The position numbers were made by a program, and so were the translations under genes. From positions 310,001 to 374,000 of the forward strand of contig NC_039519.1 of NCBI RefSeq assembly GCF_003672135.1: DNA of 64,000 bases. Direction: 5' to 3'. This document shows positions 34,773 to 46,700 of this stretch, one piece after another. Source of the stretch: Ooceraea biroi. Lineage: Eukaryota > Arthropoda > Insecta > Hymenoptera > Formicidae. The first letter of the stretch is position 1. The number at the start of each line of letters is the position of its first letter. The notes below the pieces were generated by a model. The model was not told the origin of the DNA. It ran no database searches and saw only the letters and a list, made by a program, of their open reading frames with translations.

Positions 34773-35771
34773 CCCATACAGCACCGATTAATACAGAAAG
34801 CTTTCAGGAAGGTTTTAAAATCATTTCAAGATTTCACATTTCATATGCAACATTTCTCAAAGGATTCCGCAATATGTCATATGAAATGTTGCAACAGAAA
34901 TGTTTCTAAAACCTACCACCACATGCAATAAATTTGAAAAAATGTGAATATTGTAAAAAGTAAAATTATATATATATATACACCTAGACCAAGTATTCGA
35001 TCTTTAGTGAAGCTAACCAGTTGACCAAAAAATGCATTATCTTCACGTATCCTTTTTTTCTTTCAAATATAAGCGTTGGTTGAACAGAGAATTATACATC
35101 TATATAATTCTTTCCTTTTAATCAACTATTTGGAGGAAGAAAAAGGGAAATATATAATATAAGAATGGCTGTTTGTCAATGTGCCAACAATTCACGCTTT
35201 TTAAAGGGAAACTTGGTGAATACTTGGTTTAGCTATGTATGTGCATATCTATATACATCTTATATATATTATGTATTGTTTTCATTAAGCATATTTATTA
35301 TATTAATTAGATTGCAAATATTAAATAAAAACGTACAATAAAAATAATAAATACATTTTATATATAATTTTTATTATAACTTTTTAGTATTTGCAATCTT
35401 CTGAATACTCGTATAATAAATTTCAATATAATTTCTGAAGTATTTTCAATTGATTTGAATAAGAGCTTTGTAATTTGTGTGCAACATCATAGGAAAGTTT
35501 CAAAATTATTTCAATTAACCTTTAGTAATATATCAAAAAGATTTCAGTTATTTTAATAATCTTTCGGCAATATTTCAGAAAGGTTGCAGATTGATCTATA
35601 CCTTTCAACAACCCTTCTATAAGGTTTTGAATGCAAGTGTCGCGGACATTTTGCTATTCCGGAGTTGTCTCATAACTGTTGCAGAAACATTTTGCAATGT
35701 TTATGAGATGCTTTCATCTGTCAGATGAAATACTTCTGAAATATTTCTGAAATCTTTTCGTGCTGTATGGG
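34773..35771. mobile_element. CCCATACAGCAC-family TIR element, 999 bp (copy c)
   Basis: Inverted copy of 28939-29939: its left end CCCATACAGCACCGATTAAT is the inverse of the right end of copy b. It is flanked by AA on each side (34771-34772 and 35772-35773). Differences from copy b are a few point changes and one or two small indels, so both moved recently. No transposase. Confidence 0.85.
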
Positions 35772-35773
35772 AA

Positions 35774-36534
35774 GCCTATACAAAGTGTGCCATATCAACT
35801 TTACTATATGTCATGCGGTAAATTAATTTCATTACATATCTGTACTGCGCAACGTGATGATTACTTCCGACGTAAATTTCCTTTTATCACGGTTCCATAT
35901 CTCGGAATTTCAACATCCGGCAAACATTGAAATCTCAAAGTATGATGAAAGAACTTCCGTTCTTAAAATGTAATACGTGATTAAAAAAAATGTAATTACA
36001 GGGGGAGGAGACGAATAATCTTCTTCTGATTCCGTAACAACAGCTTGCAATTTCTTCTCCTTATATGGGTGCTTCATATCGTCTAAATAGACATATTTTT
36101 TAAACAATACATCAGATATATTTTAAACAATTATTATCTTGTGTCTTAGGCGTTATTAAAGTTCCTATTTCACTTCAGAACATTTATTTCTAATTAATTT
36201 GCTGCCCGGCCGAACCTGCATTCCGTAATTTCTGGCGATGTCGGAGTATACAAGCCATCAATTTCGGTGCCACGTCAATTCGTGCGTGATGCTCTGTAAC
36301 CCAAGAGCAGCAGGATAGATCCCCCTATCATACAGATTTCCGTGTACCGGTTCGCGGGATGGCCGCGAGTGCTGCGGACCCGCTACTCGCACGATCGTCG
36401 CAGTTGCGAAAAGGATCCCGTTCATTTCGCTCGCGTTGCCGAAGAGCATCATATCGCGAGGTCGAGCAACGCCGCACCACTCCACTCGTCCGCGTACACC
36501 AGCAGCACAGCACCAAGGTGTATGCACCAGGAGG
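35774..36534. other. Region between copy c and YDQRQ gene 2
   Basis: AT-rich on the left, GC-rich from about 36220 to the start codon at 36535; probably promoter/5' UTR. Minus-strand frames at 36258-36648 look like GC-driven shadows. Confidence 0.4.
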
Positions 36535-37371
36535 ATGACGGTGATCCGGACGTTGCTGTTCCTCGGCGCAGCGTGTTTGATGCTCGCTGAGGTAAACGGC
36601 GCACCGGCCAAGTACGATCAGCGACAGGAGGGCGACTTCAACCTGCACGCTCAGCTAGAGAACTTCCTCTTCGTCATAGCCATCCCCAGCAGCGGCAGCG
36701 GCAGCAGCAACGAGCTTCTCAGCGACCTGGCGCTACAAGCTCTCGAATTCAAGCAACAGCTATCGTCCCGATCGAGTTCGTCGAAGGAACAGGAGTCGAT
36801 CAAATCCGAGGAGGTTCGAGAGAACGAGAAGCCTTATACCCTGGAGGTCATACGGATAAGCGAAAAGCATCCGGACGAAGGAAACTTGACGCGAGGGGAT
36901 GAGCAAGCGTCAAACGTTTCGGATCTGCAATTCACGTTGACCAACAGCAAGCAGGGCGCTGGGCCAGAACCCGTTGGGAGGGTCGCGAAGGACGTGAAAG
37001 GTTTCGAGTTCCCGAAGAACCGCGTGGTGCCGGCTATCTTGGGGTATTTCGTGGACACGGGAAGGGTGCCCGTCGAATCGAAGGCGGAGGATGGCGGCCG
37101 GGCCCGAAACGTACTCGAGGACGTCCGGAGTCCCGATGTCGATCCGGACGGGAAACCGGGAACGTCGCTGAAGAAACAACTGTTCCGAAAGAGGGAAGAG
37201 GACATCGCACCTTCGCCGAACGCCCACGAGGACGACACGGGCCTGATTCCTGAGAAGAAGCAGCAGGAACTGAGACTGCTGGGCGACGCTATTGAGAATT
37301 GTGGTCCAGGAAGGCGTCGCGATGCAGCCGGCAATTGCCAGTTCGACGAGTTCGCTGGTTCTCTTCTTTAG
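36535..37371 (+). CDS. Secreted YDQRQ-family protein 2 (unrecognised), single exon
   Basis: Uninterrupted 278-aa ORF. The ATG at 36535 starts a clear signal peptide (MTVIRTLLFLGAACLMLAEV) ending near NGAPA; the frame is open further upstream but lacks an ATG. KYDQRQEGDFNLHAQLENF follows at once, aligning with the motif of genes 1 and 3. An SGSGSS stretch and ELLSDLALQALEFKQQL (the equivalent of the ELL in gene 1) follow. The middle is charged and hydrophilic. The C-terminus ENCGPGRRRDAAGNCQF parallels the two-Cys C-terminus of gene 1 (C, G, then G-x-C). AATAAA at 37508-37513 is a likely poly(A) signal. Probably secreted; function unknown. The coding DNA is GC-rich compared with its flanks. 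Confidence 0.85.
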   Translation: MTVIRTLLFLGAACLMLAEVNGAPAKYDQRQEGDFNLHAQLENFLFVIAIPSSGSGSSNELLSDLALQALEFKQQLSSRSSSSKEQESIKSEEVRENEKPYTLEVIRISEKHPDEGNLTRGDEQASNVSDLQFTLTNSKQGAGPEPVGRVAKDVKGFEFPKNRVVPAILGYFVDTGRVPVESKAEDGGRARNVLEDVRSPDVDPDGKPGTSLKKQLFRKREEDIAPSPNAHEDDTGLIPEKKQQELRLLGDAIENCGPGRRRDAAGNCQFDEFAGSLL

Positions 37372-38415
37372 CTTCAAGCTCCCATGACTGTAGTCTTTAA
37401 AACATCGAGTTATACCGATCATTATACAATTTTAACTCTCTTGGTGCAACATTTTACATACTTTATTTATATAGATGTTAACTCTTATTGCTCATTTATT
37501 TTTGTTCAATAAAAAGTTATAACGTAAGATTCATGTGGCAAAAACAGTCTTTTGCTCAATTAAAATGGCTCGACGTACTCTGAATACACGAGATAATATT
37601 GTTTTATACAAAATGAATATGAAGAAACCAATATACATATGTATGTGTGCGTGTGTGAGAAGTTACTTCGCGTATGTAGCAAGCTCTCTCATTTAATAAA
37701 ATATTTAAACAACAGTAATACACGTGTCTATTTATAGATATAAGCGAAAATGATACGAAAATTTTGTAATTTGACTTTTAATGATTTAATTCAATTTTAT
37801 TCCTATTATTAATTTAATCGCCCAAATTCTTTTCTAGCATTATTTTTGCAATTATAATTTCTTACGAATCAAATATTGCTTTTATATTTTTATACATTGT
37901 TTACCTCTAATTCCCTTTGTTCCTTGTACCGTTTTTGCAGTAAAGAACATACGCTAAAAGCTCTGTTTTAATTCTTACCTGAAAATCTTTAAAGCGTGAT
38001 TTCACAATCGGAGATGCGGGAATTCACATAAGGGGCAGTACGGGCGGCGGAGCCGCCGGGGATCCCCGGAAGCGAAGGTCATTTCCAAAACCGGTGGCGT
38101 GGTCTGCGGCATCGTTAATTCAATTCCCAGCGTAAGACACAAGCGCGAGCGAGAAGGAGAGCAAGGGCAAGGCTACGGTAGTAGGCGCCGGGTCGCTAGA
38201 CGCTGGATCGGGGAAACAAGCTCGCCGTGAACGGCCACGATAGGACATTGCCCTTTACGGAGATCGGTTGCTATAGGTGTGCACACATCTGCACACATCG
38301 TGGCGTAACAACTATTGCGTTCCGTCTTTGCGTCATCATGCATTCTTCCTGCTTCTTTTTCCTTCAAAAATAAAACTGGTCGCCGGCGCATTTGGTACGC
38401 CGTTGACGAGGCTTG
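37372..38415. other. Region downstream of YDQRQ gene 2
   Basis: 3' UTR to about 37530, then AT-rich DNA, then a GC-richer block at 38030-38250 with no protein-like frame. No gene recognised. Confidence 0.4.
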
Positions 38416-38566
38416 AGAATCCCCAGGCAGCACACATTGGTTTCAAAACCGTTTCATAAACCTTTTGCCGCAACGTTTATTTAGGAGAAAAATGTCCAAC
38501 GAAAAAACGTTTCTTTTTCGGCAAAAAAACGTTTCAGAAACCATCAGAAAAATATTTATCGTTCTA
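38416..38566. mobile_element. Truncated left end of a CCCAGGCAGCAC-type element
   Basis: CCCCAGGCAGCACACATTGG resembles the terminus of the CCCATACAGCAC family. The following GGTTTC/AACGTTT words and AAAAATGTCC echo its subterminal sequence. It runs straight into the mariner at 38567, and a convincing right end was not found. Confidence 0.4.
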
Positions 38567-39852
38567 TTGGGTCGTCCGGAAAGTTCGTGCCGATTTTGAA
38601 GGAAAATTCAAAGGCAACATTTTTTTATGTCGATAAATATTTATTGACTTATGTATGCACCGTTTTGTTTCACAACCTTTGTCCATCTTTCACGCAACTG
38701 GAAGATTCCATTCTCCCAGAACTTCTTAGGTTTCTCGGCGAAAAACTCCTCAAGGTGGTTTTTTATGTCGATCAAAGAGTTGAAGTTCTTGCCGCTAAGA
38801 GAATTTTGCAAAGACCTAAATAAGTGAAAGTCTGAAGGTGCAATGTCTGGTGAATACGGTGGGTGAGGTAGCACATCCCAGCCAAACTCCAACAATTTTT
38901 GTCGGGTAGTCAAAGAAACATGAGGTCTGGCATTGTCCTGATGGAACACGACGCCCTTCCTATTAGCTAATTCTGGACGTTTTTCCTGAATCGCTGTCTT
39001 TAATTCGTCCAGTTGCGAGCAGTACTTATCTGCATTTATCGTTTGGTTGTGTGGTAGGAGCTCATAATATAGGATTCCTTTCCAATCCCACCAGACACAG
39101 AGCATGACTTTTTTTGGACGAAGGCCGGCTTTCGGAGTGGTTAATGCTGGTTCATTTCGCTTACCCCAGGATCTTTTTCGTTCTACATTGTTGTAAATGA
39201 TCCATTTTTCGTCACCCGTCACTAATTGCTTCAAAAATGGTACGTTTTCGTTGCGCTTGTACAGCGAGTCGCAGATGGAAATTCGATCCATTAAATTTTT
39301 TCGGCCAAATTATGCGGAACCCATACATCATAGCGACTTACGTAACCAAGCTTCACTACATGATCGTGGACAGTGGTTTTCGATATTTTCAGTATCTCTG
39401 CTAATTCACGTGTCGTGTAGCGCGGGTTATTCTCGATCAGTGTCTTGATTTGGTCATCATCAGTAGTAGAGGGTCTGCCCGAGCGTTCTTGGTCTTTAAG
39501 GTTAAAATCACCAGCTCTAAACTTAGCGAACCACTTACGTACGGTTCTTTCAGCTAAAGCGCCTTCTCCGTAAACAGAACATATCGAATTTGTTGCTTGT
39601 GAGGCATTTTTGCCTTTCCGGTAATAGAAAAGCATCAAGTGTCTAAAATGTTCTTTGTTTCCTTCCATCTTCAAAAGAGTACAAAACTGACACGAATCAA
39701 TTTATCTGAAACAACTTTTTTCCTAAAGATGCGTTGAAATGTCACCTTTAAGTATATGTATATAAATCGTATGTTTTCAATAACATTGATATATTCAGAC
39801 ATGTTCCAACGCCATCTATTAAAAATCGGCACGAACTTTCCGGACGACTCAA
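38567..39852 (-). mobile_element. Mariner element, 1,286 bp, nearly intact
   Basis: Terminal inverted repeats of about 30 bp (TTG(G/A)GTCGTCCGGAAAGTTC...) with TA on both sides (38565-38566 and 39853-39854). The length of 1,286 bp is the classic mariner size. The element inserted next to or into an older TIR element. Its transposase gene is annotated separately. Confidence 0.95.
38641..39668 (-). pseudogene. Mariner (DD34D) transposase, broken by one frameshift
   Basis: Minus strand. Reading from ATG at 39668 (MEGNKEHFRHLMLFYYRKG) gives the two helix-turn-helix regions (RTVRKWFAKFRAGDFNLKD, TTRELAEILKISKTTVHDHV). The frame stops at 39291 in an A-run (GAAAAAATTTAA) and continues one frame over to the stop at 38641. 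The catalytic D residues are at GDEKW, HQDNARPH and YSPDIAPSD, with 34 residues between the last two (DD34D). The WVPHNL linker motif of mariners is present. One base lost in the A-run near 39299 explains the break; otherwise the ~340-aa protein is full length, so the insertion is young. Confidence 0.93.
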
Positions 39853-39854
39853 TA

Positions 39855-41182
39855 TATACAGTGCCTCAAAGGTAGACAGAGTTGAGTCACATTTTTGTAA
39901 ACAACTAGATTTTTATATTTTATGAATTACTCTCTAAATTTCGTGTAGTGGAATCTCACTCTTTTGAAATATCATTTCAAGTAATAGTGATCTCAAAAGT
40001 TTCAGAAGAAAAGAGTATTGGATCGGTTTTCCGGATGGTTATTTACAAGGTGATAACAAATGTTACTTGCGAGAACGTCACGTCTGGCCTGGCCATCTAT
40101 CGGTCGCTTGGCGAATCAGAGGTGGGAATCACACTTGTGTTGATTTTTGTCTCTTGTTCCATAATCGAGTACATTGAAACGTATGATGTAAAAATAATGA
40201 ATACTCGCAAAGTAAGTAGAAATTACTATTTTTTCTATATTAATTATATAATTTCAAATCAATTTAATAAAACACATTTTTCGTTTCTGTGGAAGCGTGA
40301 AAAATACGTTTTTAAAATTGAGGTCTAAAACGGTTTCTATTTAAACCGTTCCTTAAATGGTACTTTATGTTTCTTAGACATTAGATACGTCTAAGAAACA
40401 TATATTGGGCTAACATGTGCTGCTGCAGCAATTCCGCGTTTCAATCCTCGAACATTGTGAATTCTACTACTAAATTCGCTTTTTCTGTTCACTCAGTCAA
40501 AACGAATCTCTAAAAATAACATGAAGCTTGCAAATTTAATTCTGTCAACGAACTCTACTGAGACCACTTGTTAAGTACCCGGCCGTCGAGCGCGTATCAA
40601 ATTAAAAAATTACGGATGAAGAAACGCGGATGTAATGAGAGACTCGAGCGGGCTTATCGAGAACGTAAAAATGACAGAGGCGATGATAAACTCTACGCAT
40701 TAAGTTTTAGCATAATGTCGAAGCCGCGGCGTGTAACGCATGCCGTTAACGTGCGCGTGTGGGCCGTTGTCGGCCCGTGGAGGTTCTTGAACTTTACCGA
40801 GGATCCGTTTCCAGGAGCGACCGAACGAAGGTTCGGGTGAGGATCGGCCAGGTGGGGATCGGAATCGTCTGCTGGCACGAGACATCGCCCGGTCGTCATA
40901 CCTCGGGCACCCTCCTTGTCGTCCGGACACGTCCCGCGTTCTCCGAAACGCCGTTCCGCTCGCTTCTCATCGCGTCAAGTTCTCGCGCTAGGAGCCACCG
41001 AAGTGATCGACCCGAATTGCGGCGGGAAATAACTCGGCAGACCGGCGACCGGATCCGAGGGAGTTTGATAGATCGCAGTCGAAGCCGAGCAACAAGTGCC
41101 TGGAGAAGTTTGCTTCAAAAGTTAAATAAGCACATCGCAACCGCGATCGAAGGGAAATCGCTTGGCGAGCAACTGCTTACCA
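39855..41182. other. Region upstream of YDQRQ gene 3
   Basis: 39855-40560 is AT-rich, with a 14-bp perfect hairpin at 40366-40402 and a smaller one at 40329-40351. 40570-41182 is GC-rich without a supportable ORF and is probably promoter/5' UTR of the gene at 41183. Confidence 0.4.
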
Positions 41183-41837
41183 ATGCTGTCGATCAACATG
41201 CGTATATTCCAGACTGTATTACTTCTCGCGTTCTTCGGGGCGAGCGTTCGGTGTTTGCCCCTTGCTGATGAGACGACCACCGAGTCCGCGAAAATCGAAG
41301 CCTCCGCGGCGACTCCGCAGGAGACAGCCGCGATCGCGGCTTCACCGACGACCGCGCGTCCTGACGCGTCCACCGATTACTACGATCAACGGCAGAACGG
41401 GACTGAAAATTATCGCATCCACGTCGACGGCGTGGTGCTGGTATTCGCGCCGGTCGAGGCGTTGCTCCTGGCTGGTGCCGGCGGCACCACCGAGTCTAAC
41501 TTAACCGATCACGTTGGATCTTCGATTCAGGCCATCAGCGAGCTGAGCAAACCCAGCATCGATGGTGCCCAGAATAAAACTGATCCGGCTACCTCGAAGA
41601 CGATAACTAGGTAAGAGCGCGCACGGTTCTAGCTGCTTCCCTGATCTTCTTACAATTAATTATTAATCATTCTAATTATCAATTATAATATAAATATTAG
41701 TATTATTTTTAGTTATAATAATAATTTGATATTTTTGTCCGACGATTCTTCTTCCCAGACCAGCTTTGCGGTTGGCCAATTTCTTAGCGCCCCTAATACG
41801 TCACATACGTCACGAAGGAGGTACGAGTGTGCACTGA
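41183..41837 (+). CDS. Secreted YDQRQ-family protein 3 (unrecognised)
   Basis: Exon 1 41183-41610 and proposed exon 2 41759-41837 (donor ACTAG|GTAAGAG, acceptor TTCTTCCCAG), giving 168 aa. Without splicing the frame stops at 41614. Met 41183 or 41198 begins a signal peptide (MRIFQTVLLLAFFGASVRC). An Ala/Thr-rich linker follows, then YYDQRQNGTENYRIHVDGVV and LLLAGAG, matching genes 1 and 2 in order and spacing. The Asn-Gly-Thr inside the motif is a possible glycosylation site. The tail of the proposed model (RPALRLANFLAPLIRHIRH) lacks the two-Cys C-terminus seen in genes 1 and 2, so a further exon or a real loss is possible. Function unknown. Confidence 0.68.
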
Positions 41838-43795
41838 AACGACTCCTCGACGCTCGCGATTCCAATATGCACATAGCGTTCCGCATACAACACATATTTT
41901 AGAAAACGGTACGTCTTCTTTTTTTTAATACCGTATCCTCTGCACTCGGATTACGTAAAATCGAGGAAATCGTGCTTATATCTTGCAGGGATAGGATATC
42001 TGCATCTACTCTGGGGGAATGATGGACGTGTACTCATATATAATATAACGTGTATGATTTGTGATTAATTTGGAAACGCGCACTTATACCACAACCAAGG
42101 GGAAGAAGGTGCTGATATTAGCGTTAGTTGGCGAATTTCTCCGGAATGTAAAACGGCTTGTAAAATTGACTCGCATTCGTGTCGTGTAACGGGCGGCTGA
42201 TCGATATACCCACATATGTATTTACATGTTAAACGCGTTGAATGCGATGTCTGAGTGTTAGTGTTGAACCCGTAAGATTCGCACGCATACTTACGCAATA
42301 CTTTAATTTAATGCGAAGCTATATGTACGCGCAGTGTACTCACACAGTATTATACAGAATCAGTGTCTCGATAAGAAAATTTATTTAATTAAACATTAAA
42401 ATACATACGTGTTTCTTCTTGATGTATCATCACAACGATCTCGATAAAAATGCTTAAAGCTACGCTTATATCCTTCACGTTTTTCCCTATCCTCGCCTAT
42501 GATGAAGGAAACCTCTCAATTCTAAGTGCTTATAATATATCTCGACACTTTGGTTTCACTCTGAGCAACTCAGTTAATATCTTTTGAAATCTGTCATAGA
42601 CAAACGAAAATACTACAAATGTAAGCGTGTATTCCTAAATAATTAACGAAGAAAAGATTACGTAAGAATCGCGTAAGATCGCTCTTCTAGTCTTATTTTC
42701 TCTAGTCTTTATTATTTAAAAAGCTTTTTATGTGCATTTTATGTATATGTATATCTATGACTTGTTGCAAAATATTTCTCTATCTGTTCTCTTAGATGTC
42801 ACATGATTATTATACAGAACTGTTGTACGATCGAAGACATGATAAAAGATATCCGGTTTTCATATTTTAAACGTTAATATCTTACTGTGTTCTTCTTCCA
42901 TTAAATGCTAATTTTCTCATTTTTGTAAAAGTACAGTACCCTGTGCATCTCAAAATGAAAAGTGTACCTCGAGATTTTGAAATTTAATTCAATTCTATTA
43001 TTTCTTAATTATTTCTTACGCGGATAGTGCTATTAGAATTTTTATACGAATTGAAATGAATTAAGTTACGACAATAAATTGCGCATGGAATATACAATGC
43101 AAAATTAACAAAAATATCCTCCTCTCTTTTGACATCTTTTTTTGTATGATAGTAATTGTCGACAATTGAATGCATTTTCAAATAAAATTATTTATTCTTG
43201 AAACAATTATTTAAATGTACAACTGCATGCTTTCGAAACTGCTTTCGTCGCGTCTGTATCTGTTCAAACTTGATTATTCTTTGATCATGATAATTATTTT
43301 ATACACTCTCGATTCAAAATTGACATTAATTATTCTAAAGGGCACAAAAACATTCGGTTACGACAAAAAAAAAGTAAGAAAGTATACCATTCAAATACAA
43401 ACGTAGTCAAAACTTTCGTGGAAATTCGTTCGCATCGGATATTAGAAAAATCGGTGGAATTTTATGATTGACGCTAACTCGTTTATCGATGCTTAAACGT
43501 AATAATTTAAACCGTTAAAATTGACATGGACATGTTTTCTCAGGATTTGAAATCGCTCACGCAAACACAACTAAGGCAAATGCATACAACTAATAGGATA
43601 TCAATTACGCGGAAGTCGCCTCGTTCGCATTGAGATCTTCGCAGTCTACTTCGTCGGGACTGCCATTAATAGCAAGTGCCGCCCCGTGAAATTTTAATTC
43701 CCCCTTACCCGCCTACAGAGGAATTATTCCATTTGACATCTTTTTCCAGAAAAGTTAATTATTTATGTTAAGGACATGGCGGTGGAAGAAGCACA
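41838..43795. other. Intergenic region between YDQRQ gene 3 and the coiled-coil gene
   Basis: AT-rich DNA between two convergent genes. I see no ORF with protein-like content, no TIR element and no clear RNA gene. Confidence 0.5.
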
Positions 43796-46700
43796 TTATA
43801 GAAATGTATCGGCGACATCGCCGGCTATTACCTCTTTGAGCAAGATCCGGCAATTTTCCACGACGCTACGTCGCCGATCTGACACGTTGCTCAGAACTTC
43901 CTCCGACTGATGAAGATTATCGACAATTTTGCGAAGCTCGTTCAATTCCGTCATGGTAGCTTCCAATTTCGTTTCCAAGTTACACCTGTAACCGATGATG
44001 GTCCACATTAGTGTCTGTCTAATCGTGAAATAAACTAAATCATTAATTAAATGTTTTGGAGAAAAATAAAATTGCGAATTTACCTCTCCTCCTTCAATTC
44101 CTGTATACACGTATCGTTATCGAGCTGTATGATTCGCAGCACTTTTAAGAGTTTGGTAACGAGATTATCAACTTCGATCACTTGATCAACGAGATCCACC
44201 GGGCAATAATCCGTCAAAGGCACAGGACCGTAGTTAGTGTCAGATTCGCTCACGGAATCGCAATCGTCGTCACCTTCATCTTCCACCTGCGTACACAAAT
44301 TAATACATATTAATTATTAAATATCTTTAATATCGTAAATTTCATCGACTTCGAGTACGTGCCTTGCGACGATGCAAAATTGCCTGAGTAAGATTCGTGA
44401 GGCTGGTACAGTCATCACCGAGCTTCGTCCTCCTCACCCCGTGCTCGTCCGTCGTTTCGGGAAAACTCAATGCCCTGCGAAGCGAATCGCTGCTCGATAC
44501 CATATTGTGCGAATACGTATCGGGCAGAGGAACGTCTTCGAGGACGCTTTCCATCATCAAGCACGGTTCGGTCTCGAAATCGAGCAGGTCGGACGACGAT
44601 TCCATGTTTAATTCTATGCAACATTGAAAATCTTATTTAACGAAGCTGAATGTACTTTGCCGTCGCAAATTACATTACGTCGCCGTTAAGGCGCGTTACC
44701 TTTGTAAGTTTGGTGTTTCGACGAATCTAAATTGGATTTTTTGTCGATACTGTTCCTCGCCGCGAACGGATGCGTCGCGGCGTTCCGAATCGCACTGATC
44801 ACCACGGAGACGAAGGATCCGCTTTTTGGACTCGGCGAGCGTTCCTTCAAGCTCTGCTTAGAGCTAACTGGACTAGACTCCACGCTACTGTTGCTTCTAC
44901 TGTACGCTTCGTTATGGTATATGACATCCTTCGAAGAAAGAATTTTAATATATTTTTAGAATATTTCGCAGTCACACACGCAAGAGAAGAAAATTTATTA
45001 ACTATTCAATTTATAGTAGAAAATAATTCTTCTAATATTAGTAACACATTTTTCATTTACTATGATTGTTTCGTCTTTTATTTAATGAAACACGTTATAT
45101 AAATTTATAATAACCGTTAATTGCTAAGAATATAAAGCAAAAAGATTTCCTTAATACACTTACTTCAAGATCTTTTATGGAGATATTATAGGATGAAATT
45201 AATTGATCTACTAATCCCTCCAATCTGGTGCTGAGTCCAGAAAGAGCAACAGCTGCTCCAGACATGGCAGCACCTTGGGCAAGTAAAAGTTCCCTACTTC
45301 TTCGTTCGACCGCATTCAATTTCATACTCATTGATAAATTTTCTTGCCTGAAATTAAATAAAAGTAGAGAGAAAAAGATAAAAATTACATATAACAATAC
45401 CGGAATGAAAAATCGTCATGAGATACGTGCCTTCTTTGTTCGCTGATTCGCACTAAATGCTTACACTCCTCCATTTGTCTTTCCAACTCCGTCTCACGTT
45501 GAGTTAAAGCTTCATTCTTCTTCTTTAGCTGCAGAAAAAAAACAAGTGGGTGTGAAATAAATAATGTGCAATGCAAAACAAATTAAAAAAATACACACCT
45601 CTGATTCGGTGTCTTTGAGCGCCTCAGCCAACGTAGCTTTCTCTTCTTGAAGGAAATCTTGCATCTCTGCTGACTCGGCCTCTAATTCTTGTTGTTGCTG
45701 CAGCAAGGCTTTTTGTGCAGCTAGACTTTTATCCAAATCCTGCAATAAAATTAATAAAAATGATCTTCGTAGATTATAATACTAATTTTCATATTCCAGT
45801 TGCAATTGTTAGTATCTTTTACCCTATTCAACATGCGACAGAGCGATTGCAGATCAGCAATTTCGATCTGTTGATTAGCAACGACTTGTCCCGACGATTG
45901 TATGTGACACTCGAGCTCAAGGAAGCTGTCGCTGCCCTCTGAAAATAAATTTTATAGATAACCTACCTCATTAAACTATCATCACTGCACAATGATATTA
46001 TTATTTAAAGTTCAAAAGAAATTTTAATAAGAACATTTTATAAAAGCATAATGTTTTTAATAATATTAAAAGTATATAATATGTTAATAAAGATTTTAAT
46101 AATGCCATTAAAATACTCAAGTATGATACTTTATGTAAAAATATTAAAGCAGATTTTATTAAAATATTAAAGCAGATTTTATAAAAATATTAAAGCAGAT
46201 TTTATAAAAATATTAAAGCAGATTTTATTAAATGAACAGAGACATAATTCTACCTGCGTGTTCCGATTGTGGCGTGCCCAGCATCGCCAGTACCCGCTGA
46301 GCGTTTCTATCGAGCTCTTGACGTGCGAACGCGTGATCGGCTCGTTCCTCTTCTAGGAGACGCTTCACTTCGACCAATTCAAGCTTCAATCTCTCGTTTT
46401 CCTCTCGCCGACCGCCGCTCTCCTCGTTCAAACGCCTCAACTTATCTTGCAAAACCTGCACGTCGTCCCACGCGTCCTCCGTTTGACAACCTTTATGCAA
46501 CCTTTCGATAACTTCCGGTCCGGTGATGGTGCTCGGTCGTCCGGACATCGCATTCTCAATGTCCTGTCCGGTCAAGCCCGTCTGCGCACTGGTCTCGTGA
46601 TATATTCGAGTCTTTTCGACAGTTCTCTGTCTAGGATACGGGGGCAGACTTTTATAAACGGAGGATTCTTTTCCAGTAAGGTTCCTCTTCTCGATAGTTC

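Noticed and set aside
36834..37422. 166-170 aa minus-strand ORFs over YDQRQ gene 2
   Set aside because: Antisense frames in GC-rich coding DNA; the plus strand has the signal peptide and paralogue support.
39948..40328. 126-aa plus-strand ORF right of the mariner
   Set aside because: Non-ATG start, AT-rich, no domain and no homology to neighbours.
40402..40432. Possible right terminus (TGTGCTGC...) of the truncated element at 38416
   Set aside because: Only about 10 bases resemble the inverse of the left end, with no matching flank; too weak to call.
30977..41837. Interpretation of the YDQRQ genes as a toxin/antitoxin or bacterial cluster
   Set aside because: They have spliced eukaryotic structure, eukaryotic signal peptides and poly(A) signals; nothing supports a bacterial origin.
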